NCBI RefSeq assembly: GCF_012030425.1
Contig: NZ_JAAUVN010000001.1
Location: 2,232,001-2,296,000 of the forward strand
Source: Sphingobacterium sp. B16(2022)
GTDB lineage: Bacteria; Bacteroidota; Bacteroidia; Sphingobacteriales; Sphingobacteriaceae
Reading direction: 5' to 3'
Length of the DNA stretch: 64,000 bases
The position numbers and the translations under genes are program-made. The notes below the pieces were generated by a model. It saw nothing but the letters and a program-made list of their open reading frames with translations. It was not told the DNA's origin and did no database searches. This document shows, piece by piece, positions 8,526 through 16,716 of the stretch (the first letter of the stretch is position 1; each line of letters begins with the position of its first letter).

Positions 8526-11500
8526 TTAAAATGACACTTGTAAACCAGCCATATACACTCTTCTTGAACCTTGGATTCCGTTATCTTTATCTGCAGAACC
8601 ATTATAATTATTACCAGATAAAGCCGTCTCCGGATCAGAATAGCGATTCTTAGCCGACCCAAACGTTAATAAGTTGTCTCCAGAAACATACAGACGCACT
8701 TTAGACAGCCCCAGTCTCGCCATTGTAGCTGTCGGCAGCGTATAACCTAGAGAAACATTTCGAAGTCTTAAGTAATCGTTATCAAACACATAGAAATCAG
8801 AATTTTTACGGGTACTCGCATAGTCATCATTCGAAAATTTAGGTAATAAAGCCTGATCACCAGGTTTGCGCCAATGGTCTTCTATTAGATCCTGGATTAC
8901 ACCAACACCACCACGTACTGCTGTACGCTCCACATAAGCATAATCAAACATTTTAGAACCTAGCGAATAGTACAACATGAAGGACATATCCAACCCTTTA
9001 TAATTAAACGCATTGGTCAAAGAACCATACACTTTAGGAAGAGCAGACCCTATACGTTGATAATCATTCGAAGTGACATCCTTATCATAGTTTTCCGTCA
9101 TTTTCCAGTTTTCACCATCACGTATCCAGTAACGCATGTTTCCTGTTTCAGGATTAACACCTGCATTTTTCACCATATAAAATTCATACAAGGAATATCC
9201 CTCCGAAAGTTTATAACCAGCACCACGGTTGTTGTACGTAAATTCACCTCCTGGCAAATAAGTGATCTCATTCTTCAACGTCGAAAGATTCGCATCAATT
9301 TTCCATCTAAAGTTTTCATTACGGATCGCATCAGCACCCAATGAGAATTCAAAACCCGAATTTTTCAAATCACCTAAGTTTGTATTCAAACCATTCGCAT
9401 TACCGACCTGTGCAGAAAGTGGAAACTCTTTGTAGTAAAGCAAATCAGAAGCAGTACGGGAGTAATACTCAATGGTACCGTAGATGTTTTTCAGAATACC
9501 AAAATCAAATGCAGCATTAAATTGCTTGTTCTTCTCCCAGATCAAAGCAGGCGTAGGAAATGCAGATGGTTTTAAACCCGCTTGACCATATAGATCGCTT
9601 GCTTCATATACACCCTGATAGGCATAGTAAATATCACCACCTCCAACGCCATTATCTCCTCTACGGCTTAACTTATCATTACCGGTAGTACCATAACTGG
9701 AGCGGAAGGATAAGTTATCTAACCAGCTCACATCCTTTAAGAAATCTTCCTTAGCAATCTGCCAGGAAAGTCCTGCGGAAAAGAAATTCCCCCAGCGGTT
9801 ATCCGGATGAAAACGGGAAGATCCATCACGACGGAATGAACCTGATAAATAGTATTTACCGCTATAATTGTAATCTAACTTTCCGAAGTAAGATAGTAGA
9901 GCAAAACGATCTTTGTTAGATTGAACCTGCCAATTCTTTGTTGTCGAACTTAGTTCATATTGCCCCAATTGCATAATGCCTTCACCATAACCATAGTCGT
10001 AAAGACTGTTGTTGGTATACGATTCCTGACCGGCCAATGCAGAAAAATTATGATTACCAAAATCCTGATTCCAGCTTAAGATATTGTTAAACGTCACTGA
10101 TTTAGTGTTCGTATTCGAGCGAGTCGCATTTCCACCATTAGTAAGCACCGTTACACCATAAGGAGCGAGCTGTCCTGCTCCATGAACTGCAGATCCGTAC
10201 AAAAAGTTTTTAGAACTGTTATCGTCAATACTGAGGCTCGTTTTGAAACTCAAGTTATAAGGCAAGGTAACCTGAGCAAAGAAACGGGATGCCATCATCG
10301 TACGCATAAAATTATTAAAATCTTCATCATTGTCATTATTCCAATAATCACCATTATTCTGTAACACATTGGCTCCAAAGAAATTATTAACATAATCGCC
10401 ATAATCGTACATGCGTTTACCTGTTTTTTCGGAGTAAACCCAATCTGTATTATCGCGATTACGTAAATAAGGTGAATACATCGATGTCGTAAACACTAAA
10501 GCACGTGCTGCACCAGAAACATTCTGTCTAGACCCACTGTAAGAAACATTTCCACCCACCTGTAACCATTTGTTGATTTGAGTCGTCACATTCGCACGGA
10601 AGCCATAACGCTTAAAGTACTGATTGGAAGCATATCCTTTATCATCTAGGTACGAAGATGAAAGGAAATAGTTTGTCTTTCCATCACCAGCAGTTCCCGA
10701 CACATCCATGCCATAATCCTGTCTTAGTTTTCTAGAAAAAACAGCCTTATACACATCATAATCTTCTTCATTCCAGATCATTTTCAAGTTTGGATTGATA
10801 TAGGGATTACCCTTACCATCATGCAACACATAGTCTTCATTGATATGCTGAAAAGGAGAAACATATGTAGGTTCACCTTTCGAATTGGTCACCTGCTTAA
10901 GCAGTTTACTCAAGACATTGTCCGAAGCCCAATCTCCGGCCTTGTCCGATGTTAAGTTATATTTATAGAACTGATCATTGTACATGGCTTCCCAAGTATT
11001 CAGTAATTGTTCCTGCGGAGAAGCTTTTGTCGGATTTTTGACTGCATTGTCCGAAGTACCCCATGCCGATCTAAAATTCAATTGCGGTTTAGCTGTTTTC
11101 CCCTTTTTAGTTGTCACCACGACCACACCATTTGCTGCGCGCGAACCGTACAATGATGATGCTGCAGCATCTTTCAATACTGTAACCGATTCAATATCCG
11201 AAGGCGATATTGAATTCAGTTGTCCATCATAAGGCATGCCATCCACCACATATAGCGGATTAGAATTACCCGACATAGAACTTATACCACGAATTTGAAT
11301 ACGGGTGTCACCGCCCGGGTTACCTTCATTATTCACCACATTAACACCTGGGCTCATCCCCTGCAATGCCTCTGCAAATCCCGATCCTGATATTTTCTCC
11401 AGCTGATCCGATTTCACCACCGAGGCAGATCCTGTAAAGGTTGATTTTTTAGCGGTACCGTAAGCAACCACAACAACTTCATCCAGATCATTTGATGTAG

Positions 11501-11825
11501 ACTCCAGTTGCACATTCAAGGTACTTTCCCCTTTCCATTCAATTTCTTTAGATGCATAGCCAACATAGCTGATCACAATTTTTGATCCTGCAGGAATAGT
11601 CGCTAAAGTAAATCGACCTGAAGCATCCGTAAAAGTGGCGATCGATGTGCCCTTTACAGCAATAGATGCTCCTGAGATCGGACCAGTCGCATCTTTAACA
11701 ACTCCAGAAATCTTAACTTGGTTGCTTTGATATTCAGACAGCGTACTGGCGATCGATTGGTTGAGACCACCAAATCCAAATACCATAGAAAAGGCTAAAA
11801 CATGAAATAGTTTAGAATTTTTCAT
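8526..11825 (-). CDS. SusC/RagA family TonB-linked outer membrane transporter
   Basis: This 1099-residue outer membrane transporter has a signal peptide (cleavage after about residue 26), a carboxypeptidase-regulatory-like domain (VKISGVVKDATGPISGASIAVKG...DASGRF), and the SusC motif DEVVVVAYGTAKKSTFTGS at the start of the plug. The plug includes IQIRGISS and the NPLYVVDGMP and LKDAAASSLYGSRAANGVVVVTTKKG signatures. The rest is a 22-strand barrel ending in the aromatic-terminated strand GLQVSF. It pairs with the SusD gene 13 bases downstream. No sigma/anti-sigma or hybrid two-component regulator is adjacent, so its control is not visible here. Confidence 0.96.
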   Translation of the reverse strand: MKNSKLFHVLAFSMVFGFGGLNQSIASTLSEYQSNQVKISGVVKDATGPISGASIAVKGTSIATFTDASGRFTLATIPAGSKIVISYVGYASKEIEWKGESTLNVQLESTSNDLDEVVVVAYGTAKKSTFTGSASVVKSDQLEKISGSGFAEALQGMSPGVNVVNNEGNPGGDTRIQIRGISSMSGNSNPLYVVDGMPYDGQLNSISPSDIESVTVLKDAAASSLYGSRAANGVVVVTTKKGKTAKPQLNFRSAWGTSDNAVKNPTKASPQEQLLNTWEAMYNDQFYKYNLTSDKAGDWASDNVLSKLLKQVTNSKGEPTYVSPFQHINEDYVLHDGKGNPYINPNLKMIWNEEDYDVYKAVFSRKLRQDYGMDVSGTAGDGKTNYFLSSSYLDDKGYASNQYFKRYGFRANVTTQINKWLQVGGNVSYSGSRQNVSGAARALVFTTSMYSPYLRNRDNTDWVYSEKTGKRMYDYGDYVNNFFGANVLQNNGDYWNNDNDEDFNNFMRTMMASRFFAQVTLPYNLSFKTSLSIDDNSSKNFLYGSAVHGAGQLAPYGVTVLTNGGNATRSNTNTKSVTFNNILSWNQDFGNHNFSALAGQESYTNNSLYDYGYGEGIMQLGQYELSSTTKNWQVQSNKDRFALLSYFGKLDYNYSGKYYLSGSFRRDGSSRFHPDNRWGNFFSAGLSWQIAKEDFLKDVSWLDNLSFRSSYGTTGNDKLSRRGDNGVGGGDIYYAYQGVYEASDLYGQAGLKPSAFPTPALIWEKNKQFNAAFDFGILKNIYGTIEYYSRTASDLLYYKEFPLSAQVGNANGLNTNLGDLKNSGFEFSLGADAIRNENFRWKIDANLSTLKNEITYLPGGEFTYNNRGAGYKLSEGYSLYEFYMVKNAGVNPETGNMRYWIRDGENWKMTENYDKDVTSNDYQRIGSALPKVYGSLTNAFNYKGLDMSFMLYYSLGSKMFDYAYVERTAVRGGVGVIQDLIEDHWRKPGDQALLPKFSNDDYASTRKNSDFYVFDNDYLRLRNVSLGYTLPTATMARLGLSKVRLYVSGDNLLTFGSAKNRYSDPETALSGNNYNGSADKDNGIQGSRRVYMAGLQVSF

Positions 11826-12348
11826 TTAATTTAGTTCGTTAATGTATGTTAGTGTGCATGATTCCAAGTGAACACGCAGAAACAAATAAATAAAATATTT
11901 TTAATAAAAACCATTAATTGCGAAAACAATTTAAAATTTAACTAACATTCATTAGCAAAACAGCAATCAAAAATCCATATTCATTGCAATAATCGCAACA
12001 CAAGACCCTTCATTATAAAGAGCTAAATAGTAGAAAATGACCTTATTATGCTAGATTACCCTTACTTGCATATCAAGTTGAATTTGAAAAATCAAGGGTT
12101 TTCAGTACAGTCATGCTAAACTGATAAAAAAATGGATGGAGAGGCTATTGTAACACTAAAGTTAACAAATACTTTACTTTGGTCACCGTTCCTTTGTTGT
12201 AAAACGATGTACTGTCCGTGTCAATTAAATTGTGAAAAACAGCATAACAAAACATATTATAGTTTTTTTGTGAAACATCAAAAATGAAAGTTAAATTCGC
12301 ATCAATCTTTTTGAAAAGTCCTTTTAAAATAAAAAAAATCATTAAACT
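11826..12348. other. Divergent intergenic region upstream of susC
   Basis: This AT-rich stretch of about 520 bases separates the susC gene (leftward) from a hypothetical membrane-protein gene (rightward). On the minus strand the TTTATTTG at 11883-11890 matches seven of eight bases of the Bacteroidota -7 element and is a weak candidate susC promoter. A 65-codon minus-strand frame at 12145-12342 has poor composition and no motif, so I do not call it. Confidence 0.4.
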
Positions 12349-12903
12349 ATGTTAGCTGATATTCTTATTTCACTGATTTTACCATCCATCACTATTTGGA
12401 CATTTGCTCGCGCACGAAAAAAAGAAAATTCATTTGAAAATACACAGCATGGCGTCAAAATACTTAAAAACCATATTCTCTTTGCCATACTAGGTTATTG
12501 CATAGGTTTAATATTTGTATTTTTTATAGGCTTAGGCTATTATTTCAATTGGGATATGGGACAAGATAGCTCCTGGCTCTTAATTTTATTTTCAGCGCTT
12601 CTCATGGCTAGCTTATTTTACGGATTCCTTTATATAACAAATTATTACCACAATCATAAAGTATACATAGGTGAAAATAAAATATCTGTGATCAATGCTT
12701 GGGGAAAAGCTAAAACAATCAATTGGGATGAAATCAAAGATGCAGAATTTGACAAAACCCGGCATGAAATACGTCTCTATGCACAAGATGGTACAAGCGT
12801 ATGTATAAGTGGATTGCTCTATGGGTTGGCCGCATTTCATGCAAAACTTGCAAAACATAAACCGTATTTGGTTGCTAGAACCTTACGACCTCAAACATGG
12901 TAA
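12349..12903 (+). CDS. Hypothetical membrane protein with PH-like tail
   Basis: I do not recognise this 184-residue protein as a named family. The N-terminal half has three apparent membrane helices: residues 1-20, about 42-62 (HILFAILGYCIGLIFVFFIG) and about 76-98. The soluble C-terminal part (VYIGENKISVINAWGKAKTINWDEIKDAEFDKTRHEIRL, split in the usual beta-strand rhythm) resembles the bacterial PH-like domains fused to membrane anchors, and ends in a helix FHAKLAKH. The gene stands alone, divergent from susC, with a short AT-rich leader containing the sequence TATAGTTTTTTTG about 70 bases upstream. A membrane-associated or envelope-sensing role is only a guess. Confidence 0.7.
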   Translation: MLADILISLILPSITIWTFARARKKENSFENTQHGVKILKNHILFAILGYCIGLIFVFFIGLGYYFNWDMGQDSSWLLILFSALLMASLFYGFLYITNYYHNHKVYIGENKISVINAWGKAKTINWDEIKDAEFDKTRHEIRLYAQDGTSVCISGLLYGLAAFHAKLAKHKPYLVARTLRPQTW

Positions 12904-13081
12904 CCAGTTATGAAATTAACTTTCATTCAATCAAAAAGCGTCGCTAATCAGATTTGAAACCTTTTTAATTTCCTCAGATTACGACTAATCTTTAGATATG
13001 TAAAGATTTACTGAAAGCATAGCACTCTGACATCTCTTAAGAGTATTCCACATCATTTGCAAATAGCTGTAGAAAAATCTG

Positions 13082-13089
13082 TAACTTCG
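13082..13089 (+). promoter_or_regulatory. Candidate -7 element, TAACTTCG
   Basis: TAACTTCG fits the Bacteroidota TAnnTTTG element with one change and ends seven bases before the ATG at 13097. The transcript would begin at or next to the start codon. Confidence 0.45.
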
Positions 13090-13096
13090 CAGGATT

Positions 13097-13414
13097 ATGG
13101 GTTACGCAAAAGAAAGAAAAAAGCTTGAGAAGCTTTCTGAAAAAACAAATGAACTTCAACATTTTGATAGTGCAAATTTAGCTGTCATCACGGATATATT
13201 TGAACAATATTCACACACGATAAGAATACTAAAAAATAAAGATACCGCAACATTTAACGATCTTTATTTAAATGAACTGCAAGCTGTAAAGACAGCTAAG
13301 ACAGCTTTAAAAGTATCTGAAGAAGTAGATCGTCAGATCCATTTCATGGCATATAAGGAAGTATTATTGGATGCGATTACGAAGACAATTCAAGCAACAC
13401 TAGAGGTCGCTTAA
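13097..13414 (+). CDS. Small hypothetical helical protein
   Basis: This 105-residue soluble protein is not a family I recognise. It has no signal peptide, cysteine or membrane segment. Its charged, heptad-like composition (ERKKLEKLSEKTNELQHF, AVITDIFEQYSHTIRIL, LQAVKTAKTALKVSEEVDRQI) predicts an all-helical, probably coiled-coil or helical-bundle structure. Codon use and length fit a real gene, and it is framed by a candidate promoter seven bases upstream and a strong terminator downstream, so it is a one-gene unit. Confidence 0.7.
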   Translation: MGYAKERKKLEKLSEKTNELQHFDSANLAVITDIFEQYSHTIRILKNKDTATFNDLYLNELQAVKTAKTALKVSEEVDRQIHFMAYKEVLLDAITKTIQATLEVA

Positions 13415-13453
13415 AGTATGTCAGTCTATTTTGTAATAGACAAAAACATTAAA

Positions 13454-13493
13454 AAATAAGGGTTGTTCAATAATTGAACAACCCTTATTTTTT
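13454..13493. terminator. Bidirectional terminator with 17-bp stem
   Basis: Arms 13454-13470 and 13474-13490 form a perfect 17-base-pair stem with a three-base loop, flanked by A and T runs on both sides. It serves the small hypothetical gene on the plus strand and the Gfo/Idh/MocA gene on the minus strand. Confidence 0.9.
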
Positions 13494-13508
13494 AAATCAA
13501 TACCCTCA

Positions 13509-14492
13509 TTATTCCACAGTAGCAAAAGCATCAATAATCTGCATTAACGTTACCGCTTCTTCAATGGAACTTGGATTAGCTCCCATATCCTTAAAGAAAT
13601 TAACTGTACTTGCAATCATTGGTAGCTGTATATTTTCGGGATGATCAAATGAAAATTCCTCCTCTCCACTTTCATTTTTCAAAACAACTTTATTACTAAA
13701 AATTGAAAATGTTAAGCTCCCCGTTTCTCCAACTATTTCGCAGCAATCCACGTTATCCGACGATGCTACATTAAAAGACCAGCTTCCATTAAAAACGATC
13801 GTGTTATCAAAAACAATTGTGCCTCTTGTTTGATCAGCAACAGCACTATCCGTAGATTGAATTAGGCTAAAACCATGATAAGACAAAGGCGTGCCAAAAA
13901 AATAGATCATCAGATCCAATTGATGTGGTGCAAGATCAAAGAAATAACCACCACCAGATATCGCAGGATCTGTCCGCCAATCAGCAGCTCCCTTAGTGAC
14001 TAAAGCCGGAGAACGGCTCTGCCAAAGACGCAACTCCACCATCCGGACATTACCAATAAGACCATTATTGATCATTTCTTTAATTTTTAAAAATAGCGGA
14101 AGCTGTCTGCGATAATGAGCAACCACCAATTTACCTTGATATTTCTGAACAGCATTTGCCAAAATCGACACTTCACTGGCGTTAAGTGCCACAGGCTTTT
14201 CAACATAAACATACTTTCCGTGCTTCAATGCTAAAAGTGCGTATTCCAGATGCGAAGATGGAGGAGTTGCAATATAAATGGCATTAATTTCGGGATTGTT
14301 TAGTATTCCGTCAACATCAGCATACCAAAAAGGAACTCCATGCCTATGCGCATAATCAGCAGCTTTCTCAGCATCTCTACGCATAACAGCAAGCAGCTCA
14401 CTACCCGGTACTTTATTAAAAGCAGGTCCGCTCTTTTTTTCCGTTACATCACCACAGCCTATTATTCCCCATTTTATCTTAGTAGTTTCCAT
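13509..14492 (-). CDS. Gfo/Idh/MocA family oxidoreductase
   Basis: This 327-residue NAD(P)-dependent dehydrogenase has an N-terminal Rossmann fold (WGIIGCGDVTEKKSGPAF, a GxGxxx nucleotide loop) and the family motif EKPVAL in the YVEKPVALNASE segment. The C-terminal alpha/beta substrate domain contains GGGYFFDLAPHQLDLMIYFFG with the conserved Asp and His. No signal peptide is present, so it acts in the cytoplasm. Members oxidise or reduce sugars, inositols or related ketones. It lies 15 bases downstream of the LysR gene on the same strand and is probably cotranscribed with it, tying it to the quinone-reductase operon divergent from LysR. The substrate is not predictable. Confidence 0.9.
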   Translation of the reverse strand: METTKIKWGIIGCGDVTEKKSGPAFNKVPGSELLAVMRRDAEKAADYAHRHGVPFWYADVDGILNNPEINAIYIATPPSSHLEYALLALKHGKYVYVEKPVALNASEVSILANAVQKYQGKLVVAHYRRQLPLFLKIKEMINNGLIGNVRMVELRLWQSRSPALVTKGAADWRTDPAISGGGYFFDLAPHQLDLMIYFFGTPLSYHGFSLIQSTDSAVADQTRGTIVFDNTIVFNGSWSFNVASSDNVDCCEIVGETGSLTFSIFSNKVVLKNESGEEEFSFDHPENIQLPMIASTVNFFKDMGANPSSIEEAVTLMQIIDAFATVE

Positions 14493-14507
14493 AAAATACG
14501 CTTAAAA

Positions 14508-15407
14508 TTATCGGGCCATTACTTTTCTAAACAATGTTTTAATATGATCAATTTCTTCCTGATGGAGTGTCTTTTTTCGACAACCAAAATATAACGTATT
14601 TTTGAGTTTTTTATCTCCTTCCCACACCAGTTGGATCTGCCCGTTATCAATCTCAGTATTACATAAAAAATCAGGCACAACAGCCAGACCTCCACCTGCA
14701 CTTAAACAGCGTACGATAGAATTCAGATTGGGGACAATATAATTAGGTCTAAAATCTGGTTTTTTACCAAAATTTAAGTTCCAAAAATTAAAAAGATGTT
14801 CCATATCGCCAGTTGTACCGTACCACTTCTGCTGTTTCAGCCAATCTTCAATAAAACCCTTATTTTTTGTTTTCAGGACTTCTTTAAAAGCGTCAATATC
14901 GACCTCTTTACCCCCTACAAGTACTATTTTTTCATATGAAAACGGTTCATGCTCAATATTGGCCGACACCCCCTTTTTAGGGGTGATGATCAAATCTAGA
15001 ATACCTTTGTCCAGCTGATCAAGCATTTCGGGATACTCGCCGAAACTGATAATCAGATTAAAAGGCAGTGTCGAGACATATTGTTCCAAAGTAATCTGAA
15101 AAGTTTCAAAACACATGCCTACACTTATTGTCGGGATATGTTTCTCTGTTGAGCGCTGAAAGTTTTTCTCCACCTCCTCGAGTTTTGTTAAGGGCTCGAC
15201 CAACGCATTATATAATACTTTTCCATGTTCTGTTGGGATCATTTTTCGACCTGTACGGTCAAACAACTTATTACCAACATAGGTTTCTAATGAACTTAAA
15301 TGCAAACTAACACCCGGCTGTGAAATAAATAAGATTTCCGCAGCACCTGTTAATGTTCCTGTCTTATAGATCGCTTTAAAAGTGCGGTACCATTCCAAAT
15401 TAACCAT
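14508..15407 (-). CDS. LysR family transcriptional regulator
   Basis: This 299-residue regulator has the N-terminal LysR winged helix-turn-helix (MVNLEWYRTFKAIYKTGTLTGAAEILF split by the usual ISQPGVSLHLSSLE recognition helix) and a C-terminal effector-binding domain. I choose the ATG at 15407 because it gives the standard LysR start about ten residues before the helix-turn-helix; the ATG at 15446 would add a hydrophobic stretch that overlaps the operator-like repeat. It is divergent from the MdaB/YgiN/aldo-keto reductase genes and followed after 15 bases by the Gfo/Idh/MocA gene. Two copies of an inverted repeat in the shared control region are its likely binding sites. Confidence 0.93.
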   Translation of the reverse strand: MVNLEWYRTFKAIYKTGTLTGAAEILFISQPGVSLHLSSLETYVGNKLFDRTGRKMIPTEHGKVLYNALVEPLTKLEEVEKNFQRSTEKHIPTISVGMCFETFQITLEQYVSTLPFNLIISFGEYPEMLDQLDKGILDLIITPKKGVSANIEHEPFSYEKIVLVGGKEVDIDAFKEVLKTKNKGFIEDWLKQQKWYGTTGDMEHLFNFWNLNFGKKPDFRPNYIVPNLNSIVRCLSAGGGLAVVPDFLCNTEIDNGQIQLVWEGDKKLKNTLYFGCRKKTLHQEEIDHIKTLFRKVMAR

Positions 15408-15437
15408 ATTATCAAAAATATGATTTAAAAATACTAA

Positions 15438-15459
15438 AAGTATCATAAAAATAATACGT
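15438..15459. promoter_or_regulatory. Inverted-repeat operator candidate, copy A
   Basis: AAGTAT, ten bases, then ATACGT: this is the left copy of a 22-base element that recurs at 15627-15648 with 20 of 22 bases identical. It sits 31-52 bases upstream of the LysR start codon, a position suited to autoregulation. Confidence 0.6.
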
Positions 15460-15609
15460 CTATAATAATAAAAAGATTATAAATGCTAGTATCGGTCATT
15501 TTCACTAGAACATAAACCGTCATTTTTCAGAATATTAACAAGGTTCATTAATGCTCACCCTCCTAATTCCTATATAATCGTCTATATTAAGTTTGGTAAA
15601 TCATGTACG

Positions 15610-15648
15610 GTATGATGTGAAAATACAAGTATCATAAATATAATACTT
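15610..15648. promoter_or_regulatory. Inverted-repeat operator candidate, copy B
   Basis: At 15627-15648 AAGTAT, ten bases, ATACTT forms a full dyad nearly identical to copy A. Just left of it, GTAT at 15610-15613 and ATAC at 15623-15626 form a second, weaker dyad with a nine-base spacer. The pair lies 42-80 bases upstream of the -7 element at 15690, where LysR regulators usually bind to activate. Confidence 0.6.
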
Positions 15649-15689
15649 AATTATAATTTATACTATTTCTGTAATAACAAAAACCCCGA

Positions 15690-15697
15690 TACCTTTG
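15690..15697 (+). promoter_or_regulatory. Promoter -7 element TACCTTTG of the redox operon
   Basis: TACCTTTG is a perfect match to the Bacteroidota TAnnTTTG element. It lies about 105 bases before the MdaB-like start and right of the operator-like repeat. A -33 element is weak (TTTCTG near 15666), which suits an activator-dependent promoter. Confidence 0.6.
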
Positions 15698-15801
15698 TAA
15701 CAGTAAATTTAAAATAAAGCAAAATGAAATATCCACGATAGCCTAGCAATAAAAATAATCTGGATATTCCATATGCCCATTAAAAGAAAATTCATTTACA
15801 T

Positions 15802-16419
15802 ATGAAACATATATTAATTATCAACGCCGGACAATCATTCGCGCATTCAAGCGGACGGTTCAATAAAACAGTAACCGAAAATACAATCGCTTTTTTTGAA
15901 AAATTTGACTCCGTAGAAATCAAAGTAACCCATATTGCAGATGGTTACGATCATGACGAAGAAGTTCAGAAATTTGTTTGGGCAGATTACATTATTTACC
16001 ACACTCCAATGTGGTGGTTCCAGGTACCAAATGCTTTTAAAAAGTATATTGACGAAGTGTTTACCGCAGGGCACCGTACAGGCATATACCACAGTGACGG
16101 CCGCCGCTCTGAAAACCCGGACATCAACTACGGAACTGGTGGTATGTTGCAGGGTCGCAAATATATGGTGACCAGCAGCTGGAATGCGCCAAAGACTGCC
16201 TTCACTTTACCCGGAGAGTTTTTCAATCAAACCAGTGTAGATGACGGTCCTTTATTTGGTTTTCATCGTATGAATGCATTTGCATCCCTTGAAAAATTAG
16301 AAAGCTTTCACTTCCATGATGTGGAAAAAAACGCAGACATATTACGTGATATGGAAGCCTACCAAAAACACCTTGACAAAGTATTTACCCTACAACTAAC
16401 AGAAGCATTAGTATCATGA
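15802..16419 (+). CDS. MdaB-type NAD(P)H-quinone oxidoreductase
   Basis: This 205-residue flavodoxin-like-fold enzyme closely follows E. coli MdaB (modulator of drug activity B, a two-electron NADPH quinone reductase). Shared landmarks are the start ILIINAGQSFAHSSG, FVWADYIIYHTPMWWFQVP, KKYIDEVFTAGH, YGTGGMLQGRKYM, SWNAPKTAFT and FHRMNAF. It should bind FAD and reduce quinones to quinols without releasing semiquinone, in the cytoplasm. It is the first gene of a three-gene operon: its stop overlaps the ATG of the YgiN-like gene by four bases (ATGA). A divergent LysR gene and its candidate operators lie upstream. Confidence 0.93.
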   Translation: MKHILIINAGQSFAHSSGRFNKTVTENTIAFFEKFDSVEIKVTHIADGYDHDEEVQKFVWADYIIYHTPMWWFQVPNAFKKYIDEVFTAGHRTGIYHSDGRRSENPDINYGTGGMLQGRKYMVTSSWNAPKTAFTLPGEFFNQTSVDDGPLFGFHRMNAFASLEKLESFHFHDVEKNADILRDMEAYQKHLDKVFTLQLTEALVS

Positions 16420-16703
16420 AAATACATTTAACAGCCATCATTAAAACAAAAGATGAACATAGAGCTGCAGTTCTTTCCGTACTGCAGCATATGGTAGAGC
16501 AAACCCGAAAAGAGGATGCCTGCGAACTATATAGCCTGCATCAAGGAATCGATGACAGCAACCTGTTCACCTTTTATGAAATATGGAAGAGCCAGCAAGG
16601 TTTAGATGCGCACAATCAGCAACCCTACATCCAGGCATTTGGTGAACTTGTAGCAGATAAGCTTCAGGAAAAACCAATCATTCTTGCAACAACATTAATT
16701 TAA
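16416..16703 (+). CDS. YgiN-like antibiotic biosynthesis (quinol) monooxygenase
   Basis: This 95-residue single-domain ABM protein has a ferredoxin-like fold. Its pattern KIHLTAIIKTKDEHRAAV, then EDACELYSLHQ, FTFYEIWKSQQGLDAH and PYIQAF is typical of the family. E. coli YgiN, the reference member, oxidises quinol produced by MdaB, and the two are proposed to form a quinone redox cycle. Here the partner gene MdaB is directly upstream with a four-base overlap, which supports the same pairing. Dimeric and cofactor-free behaviour is expected from the family. The aldo/keto reductase starts 13 bases downstream. Confidence 0.88.
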   Translation: MKIHLTAIIKTKDEHRAAVLSVLQHMVEQTRKEDACELYSLHQGIDDSNLFTFYEIWKSQQGLDAHNQQPYIQAFGELVADKLQEKPIILATTLI

Positions 16704-16716
16704 AAACAACCGCACA

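Noticed and set aside
12145-12342. 65-codon minus-strand frame upstream of the hypothetical membrane protein
   Set aside because: It is AT-rich with no motif or start signal, lies in a promoter region and reads against the gene next to it.
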